64,000 nucleotides of DNA from Euphorbia lathyris (lineage: Eukaryota > Streptophyta > Magnoliopsida > Malpighiales > Euphorbiaceae). The DNA lies in assembly GCF_963576675.1 (NCBI RefSeq), contig NC_088910.1, positions 109,830,807 to 109,894,806 of the forward strand, read 5' to 3'. The notes below the pieces were generated by a model. The model saw nothing but the letters and a program-made list of their open reading frames with translations, was not told the DNA's origin and searched no databases. The position numbers and the translations under genes were made by a program. Positions 43,780-55,459 of this stretch are shown here, piece by piece; the first letter of the stretch is position 1, and every line of letters starts with the position of its first letter.

Positions 43780-44850
43780 GAAATTAGTCCACATGCAAGA
43801 GATTTCTGACGGAATGGGCATTTACGCGGGGCGTAGACAACCTTACGCGGGGCGTGTCATGGGATTTCTGCACCAAATAATGTTGCTCCATACTTGTTCC
43901 TTGTGAAGTTACAACTTTGCCCTTTGCTTGATGTTTATAAATAGGAAGCTCTTGAACCCTATTCAACATACACAACTAGAGAGAGCAAAAACTATACTTG
44001 TTTTTATTATTGTAGTTTAGGTTTGTTTTAGGCTTTGTGTAACTAAACTCTTCCATCTCGAGAGCTTGTCCGTTGTTACCGGCATTTCACCAAAGTTCTG
44101 CTCCATCTTCGCACACCAAGCTCGAGAGCTCCATCATTCAATACCTTAGAGACGGTTTTTGAGTCCGGTTAGCTAGTTCCGAGGGTGGATTCTTCCCTTT
44201 ACACTTGCTAATTAGCTTGATCTCATCCTATGTACTAGGCTTGTTTGTAATTCATATTTACACTTTCCATATTTATAATTTATGATTCATAATCTTCTTT
44301 TCTATATATGTGTTGATGTTTGTTACTTGTTTTGACATTCATAATTGACTATTGTGTAGGAGAACACGATTTCCGACGCCATTCGGGCTATCCTTAGGGA
44401 TTCATATAGGTGTTGCCTTACCGGAAGTGACAAATCGGAAACCGTAGGAATTGACAAGCCACGGAACTTACGGGCCCTAATTTCTGGTCCCAAGCATTAG
44501 ACACGCCTTGACTAGGAACCACGTAGTCTAAGTACTTCACAGGTCAGTTATACTACACGTAGTCGTCTTTGCACGAGCAAAACTTCAACCGTATAAACAT
44601 CAGAAGTTATTATTTGTCATAGTTATAACTTATCGCATTCACATCACTCCATAGAGTTTCGTTATATAAATTCGCCTCACACATAGTTAGTAGTAGCTTG
44701 TAGTTGTGTCTCACACCAACCTTAAAGTATTCACCGCTTAAATAACGTATAAAACCGAGTCGTTTAATACTTGTAGTTATAAATCCCGTGGATTCGATAC
44801 CCGGTCTTAACCGGATTATTACTTGATGCGTGCCACCTAGTAGCATCGTT
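43780..44850 (+). repeat. LTR-like interspersed repeat, copy 2
   Basis: Counterpart of 36627-37770 in the opposite orientation. TATA box (TTTATAAATAGG) near 43928, followed by a transcript-like leader with an ACACAACTAGAGAGAGC stretch, as in LTR U3/R junctions. Duplicated ACGCGGGGCGT at about 43826 and 43848. The conserved block with GGTATCGAATCCACGGG (reverse) is near 44790. I find no gag or pol beside it, so it could be a solo LTR or the LTR of a non-autonomous element. Confidence 0.55.
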
Positions 44851-44918
44851 TTCTACGATGAAATATGTATATTGCGATGATTGTGCTATGATTATGGATA
44901 TGGTATGTTACTAATGAT

Positions 44919-45497
44919 TTGTTTCATGGTATGATGCTTCAAAGTCGTCATCGGTGGGACGACCGCATGGATGACGAATGCCCACACTCAACCTCACAAT
45001 TCGATGTGATAAACTCTATGCTTAAAGATATTCATGAAGGATTATCTAACACTGAGACATATTTCAGGGAATTGGGAAATCTATGGGCCAGATTGAAGTC
45101 TCCTCGTGATTCCGCCGCGGACGAATCAATTCGAGAATCCAATTCGGTTTGTCAAAACGGGAAGCTCGAGTTAATCGAGTTTTCTCAAAAGGATTCCCCA
45201 AAGAATAAAAGTCGTCTCAGTTGTGAGGAAACGGACATCAATGAGCCGGTTGTGTGCGGATCCATGGAAATAAATCCAAAGCTAGAAGAGTCGGAGGTTC
45301 CTTCTACATCGGAACACTTTGCTCCTTTTGAACTACCAAAGGAGTCAAAAAGGGAGCAAACTAAACTCTTCGATAAATTCTGTACATATAGTTTTTGGTT
45401 TTTGTTAAATTCTTTCGAAGCGAACAATCCGTTTTGCAGGTACGGGTTGTTTATTCAAGAATTTGAATTCCTAACGCGAATGGAAGCATACACCTAG
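44919..45497 (+). CDS. Hypothetical protein, 192 aa
   Basis: Open frame directly after the LTR-like repeat. Residues ~20-60 are acidic and helical, the middle is Ser/Glu-rich, and the C-terminus is hydrophobic and Phe-rich (about 145-185). I recognise no domain. Its place right behind an LTR-like repeat suggests an internal ORF, or a fragment of one, of that element rather than a host gene. The end coincides with the start of the truncated Sirevirus LTR at about 45500, so it may be truncated there. Confidence 0.4.
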   Translation: MFHGMMLQSRHRWDDRMDDECPHSTSQFDVINSMLKDIHEGLSNTETYFRELGNLWARLKSPRDSAADESIRESNSVCQNGKLELIEFSQKDSPKNKSRLSCEETDINEPVVCGSMEINPKLEESEVPSTSEHFAPFELPKESKREQTKLFDKFCTYSFWFLLNSFEANNPFCRYGLFIQEFEFLTRMEAYT

Positions 45498-45499
45498 GA

Positions 45500-46165
45500 G
45501 ATCTTAAACCAAACTTCCATATCTGTGTAAATGCTAGAGTGATTTTTTTGTAATCATCCAAAGTGTTCTTTGTCTGAGAAAGAACAATTTTGTATCAATT
45601 GTTGAATTGAGAGAGTGTGCTGAGTACTCGGTGTTAAGTACTCAGTGGTAGAGAAATCTAGGTGTTCGATTATAGCACTTAGTAGGAGTTGAGTAGACGA
45701 ATAGAGGACGGTACTCTTGCATATTCAACTGCCTTGTAAACGGTTTGTGCTCTACCTTTAAAGAGCTCAGTATTGGATTTAAAAAGCCCGGAGGGATTCT
45801 AGGGACTGGACGTAGGCGAAGAGGCCGAACCAAGATAAGTCTTGCTGAGTAATCTCTAACTCTCTTTCAAATATATATTTGTATGTGTTGCTTGTTACAT
45901 TTACTCAGTATATAAATTGCTTAAGCTGACACTGAGTAAATCAGAGTGCTGAGTTGGAAGCTGACCACAAAAGCGTCATTTCCCAACCCACAAGTAAAAC
46001 AGTTCTAGTCAGTATCTGACTGAAGCCGTCTTACGCCTCACTCGGCCGCGCTGCCCAAAGCGGAGTTGTGAAACTCAAAGAATTGAATTAAGTCAGCATA
46101 ATTAAAGCGAAAAAGTTATATTAGTTCCTAACCCCCCCCTTGGAACTAATCAAACCGGACCAACA
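45500..46165 (+). mobile_element. Truncated Sirevirus LTR (3' end)
   Basis: Plus-strand LTR piece resembling the reverse complement of the left half of 55460-56866: shared GCTGAGTAC, AAAGAGCTCAGTATTGGATT, GGACGTAGGC and the terminal CCCCCCCTTGGAACTAA...GGACCAACA. It lacks the TGTTG start and any internal region. May belong to the same element as the ORF3 fragment at 37790-38369, also plus strand. Confidence 0.8.
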
Positions 46166-46534
46166 ATACGTCTCAAACATACCTTTATCGGCCAAGAATT
46201 TGTCCACAACGTTTTTATGCTCGTACATTTCATCTTAATTAAAAAAATTACTAACAGAAAACCAACATGATATTAGTAGGTTAATAGTTTATTAATAGAT
46301 TTGTGGTCTAACTTTTGAATTGTCCAGGTTAAAATGTTAATCCAAAAAGGACATAAAGTTTTTCAAGCCATAGTAACACCATTACCTAATTCAGTAATGT
46401 ATAAATAGATCTAATTCACTTATGAACAAATGAAAATAAAATGTTTTATTAAGATACAATTGTAGATATATTTACATCATAAGAATCTTAGAAAGCCCTA
46501 ATCCTAAGAGAGATATATACAAGTCTCTTTAATT

Positions 46535-48718
46535 TTAACATCCGGCTGGTAAGACAGTCCCTGTAAATTTGGGTTTGATATTGACACATTCTGCTATTGC
46601 ACGACTCGGTGTTTTACCAACGTATCGTAGATTAATTCCACCCAAGTCCACTTCTTCACATGGATATTGTTTGCTACAAATTAGTTGAATAGCTTTAGGA
46701 GTAAAAGAAGTGCCTCTTATATTTTTAAAGGAAATTTTGGAGAGCTTGACATTGGATTGAGTCTGGAAAAATCATCAAAAAATACATAAAAAGTTAAATG
46801 TTATGAAATAATACAATAAAATTTATATTAGAAGTATTGTGGTTAAAAAGAAAATTATTCTTATTTTATTTGAGTAAGTTGTTATACTCTTAATACTTAT
46901 TAAGGGTGCAACAATACTTTCTTTCTTTTTTCTCTTAATAGATATGATTATAATTATAATTACCTGTTTATTGCAATGATTGCTGGGGCAATACATTTGA
47001 TCAATGAGGATAGGATTGGAGACATTGTTCATGGTAATATCTTCAAACACCATATTAGATGCAATGCTTTTATACATTCCTGGCCAAGTTTTGATCCTAA
47101 CACCATTATCTGCATTATTGATAACGCATCTCTTAATTGATACCCCGCTCACAGGTTCTTCATTCTGATACTTCCCTAAACTTCCAATACTAATGCCATG
47201 GCCAGGACCACATGATACGTCAACAATGTTAATTCTTGAGCTACCATCCCCGATTGAAATACAATCATCGCCGGTACCAATTTTAGTACTCTCAATGTTT
47301 ATTCCTTCAGAACGTCCCATATGAATTCCATCGGTATTAGGACTCATTGCGGGTGCTTGTACTATAACGCGTCTGATAGTTATGTTACGACACTCTAATA
47401 GATTGAAATGGAAATTCTTACTATCCATGGATTTTATGTTCTCCACTATGCCATTCTCAACGTAATCCAGCCTAAGATTCTGAAAAGAAAAAATATTTTT
47501 AGAAATACTTATAATGATTTTAGTTACGTTATTGTTAAAAAAATTATCAATATAAAAATAAGAAAAAGAAGAGGAAAAAATCATACCATGGGAAGATTCT
47601 TGCAATTAGGGTTCTTTTGACAAACGTTGTGTTGCCATGCACGAGATCCATCACCATTTAATATGCCACCTCCTGTAATTTTGACATTATTAACATGACT
47701 CACCCTAATCCAATAGTCTCCTGTATGAGCTGCAAGGCTATTTGGTGCTTTTAGATTTCCTTTAATAACAAGAACTATTGGAGCTTTGCAAGGACCATTC
47801 AAAGATATTTCCCCTAATAAATAATTCCCATTCGGAATAAGAATTTCGCTATATGATGGGCTTCCACAAGCTTCTTTCCAAGCATTCAACAACGCCTATA
47901 AATAAAGTTATCAATCAATTATTTGAATTTATCAAAGTATATGATTTTATTGTATAGTATAAACAAAGTTAAGCATAGCAAATTCCAAAAATGTCTTCAT
48001 AAAATGATATATTGTCCTTCTATTAGTTTTTTTTTTCAAATCCTGATTTTTTTTTTGTCAAAATGGAAAAAATTACATATTCAAAATATCATTCATGAAC
48101 CTTTTTAATACTAACAGAAACAAGAGAAAATTCAAAAGACATGTTTATCTCCTTCGGTAAAAGAATTACTCAAAAAAGGATGATCTTCACATATTACATA
48201 TCAAACTGATTTGAAATTCTAGACAATTCGATGGGATCCTACGTTGATATCAAATTTTAAGGTTTCAATTTTTTTACTTTTTAATGTGTAACAATCATGT
48301 TACTTCATTTTTAATAAAGTACTAATTACTTTGCAAATAATTACTGTCGGATGGTTCCGATAATAATGACAAAGTCACATTGCTCTATAAAAATAAAGAC
48401 AAGTTTATAAGTAAATAAAAATTGTAACATATTTTTGGAGAAATAATTAAGAAAAACTATAACTTAATATACATACTATAAATCATAAAGCGCAAATGAA
48501 AAAAAAGTTATATATATAGCATTTTAATTAGATTGATGGAAGATTTTAGTTGAAATAAAGATAATATTGATGTATAAACACAAATTAATAACCTGATTGA
48601 TATTTGAGGTTTGGCTAGCTTTACCACCATATTTTGTAATATCGAAGATAGCTGCCTCTACAATTGAACCTAACAATAATAAGAAGGGAATTGTAACATA
48701 ATTGATGATTGGACTCAT
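46535..48718 (-). CDS. Polygalacturonase (GH28, exo/pollen type), 392 aa, four exons
   Basis: Exons 48718-48593, 47895-47587, 47479-46964 and 46762-46535, all lengths divisible by three (1179 bases), with GT...AG introns. Hydrolyses alpha-1,4-galacturonan of pectin in the cell wall. Residues 1-22 form a signal peptide (hydrophobic Leu-rich core). GH28 motifs in exon 3: Ser-Pro-Asn-Thr-Asp-Gly, Gly-Asp-Asp-Cys, Gly-His-Gly and Arg-Ile-Lys, which supply the catalytic aspartates, histidine and substrate-binding basic residues. Length and the lack of a long propeptide fit the pollen/exopolygalacturonase clade. No stop or frameshift seen; the best candidate for a functional host gene here. Confidence 0.9.
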
Positions 48719-50022
48719 CTTTAATGATTTTCTAATTCCCTTAATTTTCTACTTATTCTATTAGATATATTTATACTTGTAATTTATCATTCAATTTGCG
48801 GTAATTTCTACAAGCATGCTATTTTTATAAATTTAGTCGTTTATTGTTTAGAATTAATGGTAAGATTTTGGTTAAGAACAAGTCAAGCATGTTTGTTTCA
48901 ATTTTCTACCAATTTTATGTTTTCATCTCCTTCATATATATCGTTCGTGGAATGTATGTCTAAATTAAGATTCATTTCCTAATAATTTTATAATATTTTA
49001 TTATAATTATTTCATTATATTATTTTTACCATCTTTTTTAAGAATTAGTTATTATTCGATTTGAGGAAATAAATAGAAGAGTTTGACTAATTTAAATCTA
49101 ACTTTGATATCAAGGTTGTGCGGCTTGTCGCTTGGTCGATAAATGCTCAATCGTGTTCAACTCGATTTATAAAACGAACCAAACTAGAGCATGACAAAGT
49201 TCAGCTCGAAAGCAGATTTGATTACAGGTTCATAAATAAGTTCATAAATAAGTTCGATTATAATGTTCATAAAAGACTCAAGAGCAAACTAGGTTCGATT
49301 ATATTTTTTAATAATATCATAATTATTATTTTTAAAAGAGGGAGATAATAAAGAACATGTCCTTATGGTCGTGGTCGTTAACCTACCTCAGGCTACACCG
49401 ATTGCCACGGCTACAACGTAATCCTCTTCTATCGATAAACCAATGGGAATCACCTATTCTTTCCTAAAAGCCACGAACCTTACCCTTAAACTAGGAAAAC
49501 TAATGTTGGACGAACTCGCCACATAATTTCATCTAAAAATATTTATGATGGATAGGGACCACTATTGGTTCCAGCTATCCAAATGTTGACATGTCAGCTA
49601 AACCGCTGACGTGTAAGCATTTGGGTTCTCAGATCAGTACTAGCCTTGGTCCACCAAATAATTTCTCAAAAAATAAATGAGAAGTAATTACTAATTAATA
49701 ATTAGACAATAATATTTATTGGTTGGATCACCACTAGAAATACGTTGGAAAAATATTTTTGTTATTGACTATGATGTATTGGAGTTTGTAAGGTTTTTCT
49801 TTATACGTATCATTTTTCAATAAAAGGTTACATCTCAATTTTCATTCATCCAATTCATTACTCCCTATACAATGAAATTAATTTCTCACGTATTGGGTTA
49901 ATTGTTTAATTGATTTTTAGTGTAATTGTAATTACATTATAATTATCCATAAATTAATTAAACTAATTAGAATAAAAATTGGAAATATAAATATCTATTC
50001 TATAAGTATTTATATTATAACC
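48719..50022. other. Upstream region of the polygalacturonase gene
   Basis: About 1.3 kb 5' flank, near-identical to 41192-42483. TATA-like TATATTTATA at about 48765-48774. Indels against copy 1 include an extra GATTGCCACGGCTACAAC near 49400. The open frame at 49118-49348 shows no known domain. Confidence 0.5.
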
Positions 50023-50039
50023 TCTATATATATATATAT

Positions 50040-52516
50040 ATAGGAGAGATCAGGTGTGATAAGAAAATGCATTTTCCCAGAGATCAGGTGTGACACATAT
50101 ATATAGGATTATGATAGAAAGAGAAAATTGTTTTATTTTTTTTCTTTAAAATGCATTTTCCCAACTTTTCCAACATTTTTTTTCAAAAAATTTTATACCG
50201 TTGGACTCGTCTTAATTAGACGGTCATTTTAAGATCCCAGAAGCTCGGGTAAAAAAAATTCCGGTGAATGGAATCCGACGATCTGTTTTTTTGTGCGAAA
50301 AAAATGTCCAAAAAATTCTCAAAAAATGTAAAACATTATTCTGAGAAACTTTAATTCTTGACTGAAAATGAGATTTCTTACGGTTTAGTCCCAAATCAAC
50401 GGAATCTGGCGGTCAGATGGACGTTTTTCGATAAAAAAACCCGAAAGTGACCAGAAAATGCTCAAACAATTCCAGAAAATGTAAAACATTATTTGGAGAA
50501 ACTTTAATTCTTGAGTCGAAGTAGGATTTCTTACGGTTTAGTCCCAATAAAACTTATTCCTTAATTTTATCCATTTTACATCCTTCAACAATTTATTGGG
50601 TCAAAACCGTAAGAAATCCTGCTTCGGCTCAATAATTAAAGTTTCTTAGAATAATGTTTTACATTTTCTGGAATTGTTTGAAAATTTTCTGGGCACTTTG
50701 TTTCTCGCCAAAAAACGTCCACCCGGATTCCGTTCACCGGAATTTTTTTTACTTGAGCTTCAGAGATCTTAAAATGACCGTCTAATTTAGACGAGTCTAA
50801 TAGTATAAAATTTTTCGAAAAATGAGATTAGAAATATTGAAAAAATGTATTTTAAAAAAAAAGAAATAAAACATTTTTCTATTGGAACAATATAAGTATT
50901 ATGTTGGCACAAATGATACACTGATTTGGAACAATGTAAGTAGGACAAAAAATATGCCCAGAAAATTATCAAAAAATTCTAAAATATGTAAAACATCATT
51001 TTAAGAAACTTTAATTCTTGGCTCAAAGCGAGAGTCCTTATAGTTTTGACCCAATAAACTGTTGACGCATGTAAAATGGATAAAATTAAGGAACAAGTTT
51101 TATTTGGATTAAACCGTAAGAAATCCTGCTTCGACCCAAGAATTAAAATTTCTTAGAATAATGTTTTACATTTTTTGGAATTTTTTGAGAATTTTCTGGG
51201 CACTTTTTTTCTCGCCAGAAAACGGCCACCCGGATTCCGTTCACCGGAATTTTTTTTACTTGAACTTCAGGGATCTTAAAATGACCGTCTAATAGTATAA
51301 AAATTTTCGAAAAATGAGATTAGAAATGTCGGAAAAATGTATTTTAAAGAAAAGAAATAAAACAATTTTCTGTTGGAACAATATAAGTATTATGTTGGAA
51401 CAAATGGTACACTGATTTGGAACAATGTAAGTAGGACAAAAAAATGTGTCCAAAAAATTATCAAAAAATTCCAAAACATTTAAAACATCATTTTAAGAAA
51501 CTTTATTTCTTGGCTCAAAGCGAAATTCCTTACAGTTTTGACCCAACAAATTATTGAAGCATGTAAAATGGATAAAATTAAGAAAAAAGTTTTATTGGGA
51601 CTAAACCGTAAGAAATCCCACTTCGACCCAAGAATTAAAGTTTCTTAGAATAATGTTTTACATTTTCTCGAATTTTTTGAGAATTTTCTGGGCACTTTTT
51701 TTCTCGCCAGAAAACGGCCACCCGGATTCCGTTCACCGGAATTTTTTTTACTTGAACTTCAGGGATCTTAAAATGACCGTCTAATTTAGACGAGTCTAAT
51801 AGTATAAAAATTTTCGAAAAATGAGATTAGAAATGTCGGAAAAATGTATTTTAAAGAAAAGAAATAAAACAATTTTCTGTTGGAACAATATAAGTATTAT
51901 GTTGGAACAAATGGTACACTGATTTAGAACAATATAAGTAGGACAAAAAAATGTGCCCATAAAATTATCAAAAAATTTCAAAACATTTAAACATCATTTT
52001 AAGAAACTTTAATTCTTGGCTCAAAGCGAAATTCCTTACAGTTTTGACCCAACAAATTATTGAAGCATGTAAAATGGATAAAATTAAGGAAAAAGTTTTA
52101 TTGGGACTAAACCGTAAGAAATCCCGCTTCGACCCAAAAATTAAAGTTTCTTAGAATAATGTTTTACATTTTCTGAATTTTTTTGAGAATTTTCTGGGCA
52201 CTTTTTTTCTCGCCGGAAAACGTCTACCTGGATTCCGTCTACCGGAAATTTTTTACTTGAGCTTCAGGGATCTTAAAATGACCGTCTAATTTAGACAAGT
52301 TTAATAGTATAAAATTTTTCGAAAAACGATGTTAGAGATGTCGGAAAAATGTATTTTAAAGAAAAGAAATAAAACAATTTTCTATATCATCTCTTTCCTT
52401 TTATTTACAAATTTGCCACCTTGTCTTTTTAATTATCATCAAAACTATGTAGTTTTGTTATGTCGCACAATAAGCTACTTATCACACCCTAACCCTTGTC
52501 ACACTGGATCTCACCT

Positions 52517-52525
<9 letters not shown>
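50040..52525. mobile_element. Non-autonomous Mutator-like element with expanded internal array
   Basis: Same family as 42531-43620: left end GAGAGATCAGGTGTGA, right end the inverse of GGTGAGATCCAGTGTGACAAGG at about 52497-52518, followed by an AT run. Interior expanded to about 2.5 kb by tandem units. Short minus-strand frames recurring at 50787, 51289 and 51796 are by-products of the array. Confidence 0.72.
50795..52310. repeat. Tandem array of three ~505-bp units
   Basis: Units start with TCTAATAGTATAAAA at about 50796, 51289, 51796 (and a partial at 52299), periods 493, 507 and 504. The short one lacks the TTTAGACGAG stretch at its end. Each unit contains TTCTGTTGGAACAATATAAG, CCTTACAGTTTTGACCCAA and a CGCCAGAAAACGGCCACCCG block. 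Sequence left of the array (50100-50790) holds further partial units, some inverted. Confidence 0.88.
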
Positions 52526-52551
<26 letters not shown>

Positions 52552-52692
52552 GAGATCCAGTGCGATAAGGGATCTAGGTGTGGTAAGGAGTTTATTGTGT
52601 GACATAACAAAACTACGTAGTTTTGGTAAGAAAATATAATTCAAAAACACGCGTCCTTCCTCCTTTCCTCAGACAAAAAATGCGTGAAATCA

Positions 52693-52925
52693 AGTTCATT
52701 CTTCACCATTGTTGATCGATTTTCTGCTCCTAACCATTATCGATCGATTTGTAATCTGTATTGAGATTAAGCTCTGATTTCCTTCTCCTCACCATTAACG
52801 ATCGATTTTCTTCTGCTCACCATTATCTATCGATTTTCTTCTCCTCTGAATTATGTATCAATTTTCTTCTCTCACCATTACTGATCGATTCTCTTGGCCT
52901 CACCATTATCAATCGATTTCTGATC
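52693..52925. repeat. Degenerate ~30-bp tandem repeats
   Basis: About seven imperfect copies of TCACCATTATCGATCGATTT plus a TTCTTCTCC tail, just inside the left end of the Mutator-like element. Unit lengths vary and there are no conserved spacers. Confidence 0.8.
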
Positions 52926-53486
52926 TGTATTCACATTAAATATGGAATCCAAACACGAAGATATGGAATCTGAAGACCATAATCAGTACAATATGACACA
53001 AAGAACAACATCATCTTCTAGTATTTTGCTTATATCTGCAAGTCGAAATTAATCTGATATATATTGAAAATATTGCATCTGTTCACATTAATAATAGTTG
53101 TTCTAAATTTATTCTCTGTCTTGATAATAGATTTCTTACACTAATTATTTAAAAACGATGTACTTTGAATTCTAACAAAGTGTACGACTTGTTCCATGTA
53201 ACTATCATTTGTTCCAACTGAATGTATGGTTTGTTCCAACTAAATGTATGATTTGTTCCGAGTGAATTATATCTAGAAATCGAAATTAATCTGATATATA
53301 TTGAAAATATTAAGATCCGTTTACATTAATAGTAGTTGTTCTAAATTTATTTTCTGTCTTGATAATAGATTTCTTAATTAATTATTCAAAAAGGTCGTAG
53401 TCTGATTTGTGACAAATTGTACGACTTGTTCCATGTAACTATATCATTTGTTCCAACTGAATGTATAATTTGTTCCAACTAAATGT

Positions 53487-55459
53487 ATGATTTGTTCCGA
53501 CTTAATGTACCATTTGTTTCAAGCACATGTTTGTCCTAATCTCAATTCTCTTACCTGTTTTGTAGATTTCCTTTCGCCTAGTTGCTCTTCTACTGTAATA
53601 GTAACTTACACACCAGAAGTAATTACAAGACTCAGTCCTAATGGAATAAAATTATGGTTGCCTACTTGTTCAAATGATTTAAAACCTGCTCTTGGAATGA
53701 CATTTAAGACTTATGATAAAGCTCAAGAATTCTACAAGTCATATGCATGTGCTGCTGGATTTAATAGTAGGGTATCAACATCCAGAAAGAAACAGGGTGT
53801 TATAAAAGAAAAATTCTTTGAATGCAATAAAGAAGGTTACAAATATCAAAGAAAAAAAGCGACATCCAGTGATATAAAATCCAGAAAAAGGACACTCAGT
53901 CGTGTAGGATGCAGTGCTAGAATGATTATCAAACTTTCTGACAATGGAATCTATGAAGTGACACAGTTTAAAGAAGAACATAATCATATTCTTTACACTC
54001 CAGGATGTATACAATATCAAAAGAAGCGCATGAAGATGAACCTTCTACTAAAAAAGATGGTAGTTAATAATACAAAGGTAAACCGTCTTCTTCGTAATAG
54101 TTATGCATTATAAATACTAAATTGTTTAGTTATAGAATATTATTCATTTCATCTAAAAAAAAGTGTTCTGATCTGATTGAATAGATGAATGTTGGTCCTC
54201 TGAAAACTTATAGACAAACAAAGGAACTTTATGGAGGATATGAAAATATTGGTGCATCAAAGATAGATTTTAAGAACTTCCAGAGAGACCTGAAAGCCTA
54301 TATTAAGGATTCAGATGCACAAATGTTCGTAGATAATTTTGAAAAAAAGGACTTATGGAGTGCATTATTTTTCGAATTTGAAGTAGATCAAGACGGAAGA
54401 CTATGTAGAGCTTTATGGGCAGACTCTGTATGTATCAAAAACTACGCTCTTTATGGTGATATGGTCTCATTTGACACCACATATAGCACAAATAGGTACT
54501 ATATAATAATCTTTGACTTAAAATTATTGGTTTCTGCCCTTCATATACTATTGTTCCAACAGAAAACTTATGTTGTTCCAACATAATAGTCATGTTGTTC
54601 CAACAGAAAACTTATTTTTATGCTACACTGAACAGGTATAATATGATATTTGGGCCATTTACTGGGGTTGACAACCACAAAAAATGTATTACATTTGCGG
54701 TTTGTTTCGTGGCTAAAGAAGATATTGCATCATTTGAGTGGGTTTTTAAAACGTTTCTCAAAGCAATGGACAACAATGAGCCAACATATTTGATAACAGA
54801 CCAAGATCCAGCAATGATAGTTGCAATAAAAATGTTTAAAAAAACAGAACACGGATTTTGCATGTGGCACATTATGAAGAAGATGTCAGACAAAATAGGT
54901 ACGAAAAATCATTCTATGCTCTTTATTTTCTATTATCTCATTCAATAAATAAATTTTTTCAACAGAATACATGTGTTGTTCCATAAGAATACATAAATTG
55001 TTCCAACAGAATACATGTGTTGTTCCATAAGTATACATTCAATTTCTTCTAAACTCTTTGTTACTAATACAGGACGACAAATAATGCAAGAAACAGATTT
55101 TATCACAAAGATAAATTCATGCGTGTGGAGTGTAGAATTGGAACCAAAAGAGTTTGAACAAAAATGGATGGGAATTATTTTGGAATTCAATTTAAAAGAA
55201 CATGGATGGCAAAAACACATGTATGATATCAGATCAACATGGATTCCTGCTTATTTAAGAGACTCATTCCTAGCAGGCTTAATGAGAACAACCTCAAAGT
55301 CAGAAAGTGAAAATCACTTCTTCACTTCTTTCACAAAAAGACATTTAACTCTTGTTGAATTCCTCCTTCGGTTTGAGGGTGCAATGGAAGCACAAAGACA
55401 TGCTCAAGGTAAAACTGACAGTGATTCCAAACACTCAATACCTGTGTGTCAAACACTAA
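53487..55459 (+). CDS. FAR1-type Mutator-like transposase, 3' end cut off
   Basis: Exons: up to 54077 (start uncertain, at or after 53487), 54185-54495, 54636-54898 and 55073-55459. All splice sites are GT...AG and phases agree. The first exon encodes a FAR1 DNA-binding domain (about codons 70-170: Met-Thr-Phe, a Tyr-Ala-Cys-Ala-Ala-Gly-Phe stretch, the zinc-binding Cys, and His-Asn-His). The middle exons encode the MULE transposase domain (Asp-Thr-Thr-Tyr, Phe-Gly-Pro-Phe-Thr-Gly-Val-Asp, Thr-Asp-Gln-Asp-Pro-Ala, Met-Trp-His). The fourth encodes the Trp-Ile-Pro-Ala-Tyr and Ser-Glu-Ser-Glu-Asn region. No disabling mutation before the Sirevirus LTR. Domesticated FAR1/FHY3-like proteins are similar, but the flanking repeat favours a transposon. 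Confidence 0.82.

Larger units (their letters stand above)
46232..50040. repeat. Segmental duplication copy 2 (polygalacturonase locus)
   Basis: Direct copy of 38657-42530. Left border is 66 bases after the truncated LTR; right border is the AT run at 50023-50042. The shared borders suggest that the following Mutator-like element was part of the duplicated unit. Confidence 0.92.
52545..55459 (+). mobile_element. Mutator-like element with transposase, cut by Sirevirus 2
   Basis: Left terminal repeat starts GGTGAGATCCAGTGCGATAAGG right after an AT run and is the inverse of the right end of the preceding element. It then carries a transposase gene on the plus strand. The right half, including the far terminal repeat, is displaced beyond the Sirevirus insertion at 55460 and is not in the window. 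Confidence 0.75.

Noticed and set aside
52693..52925. Regularly spaced repeats resembling a CRISPR array
   Set aside because: Degenerate contiguous tandem repeats without unique spacers, in plant nuclear DNA.
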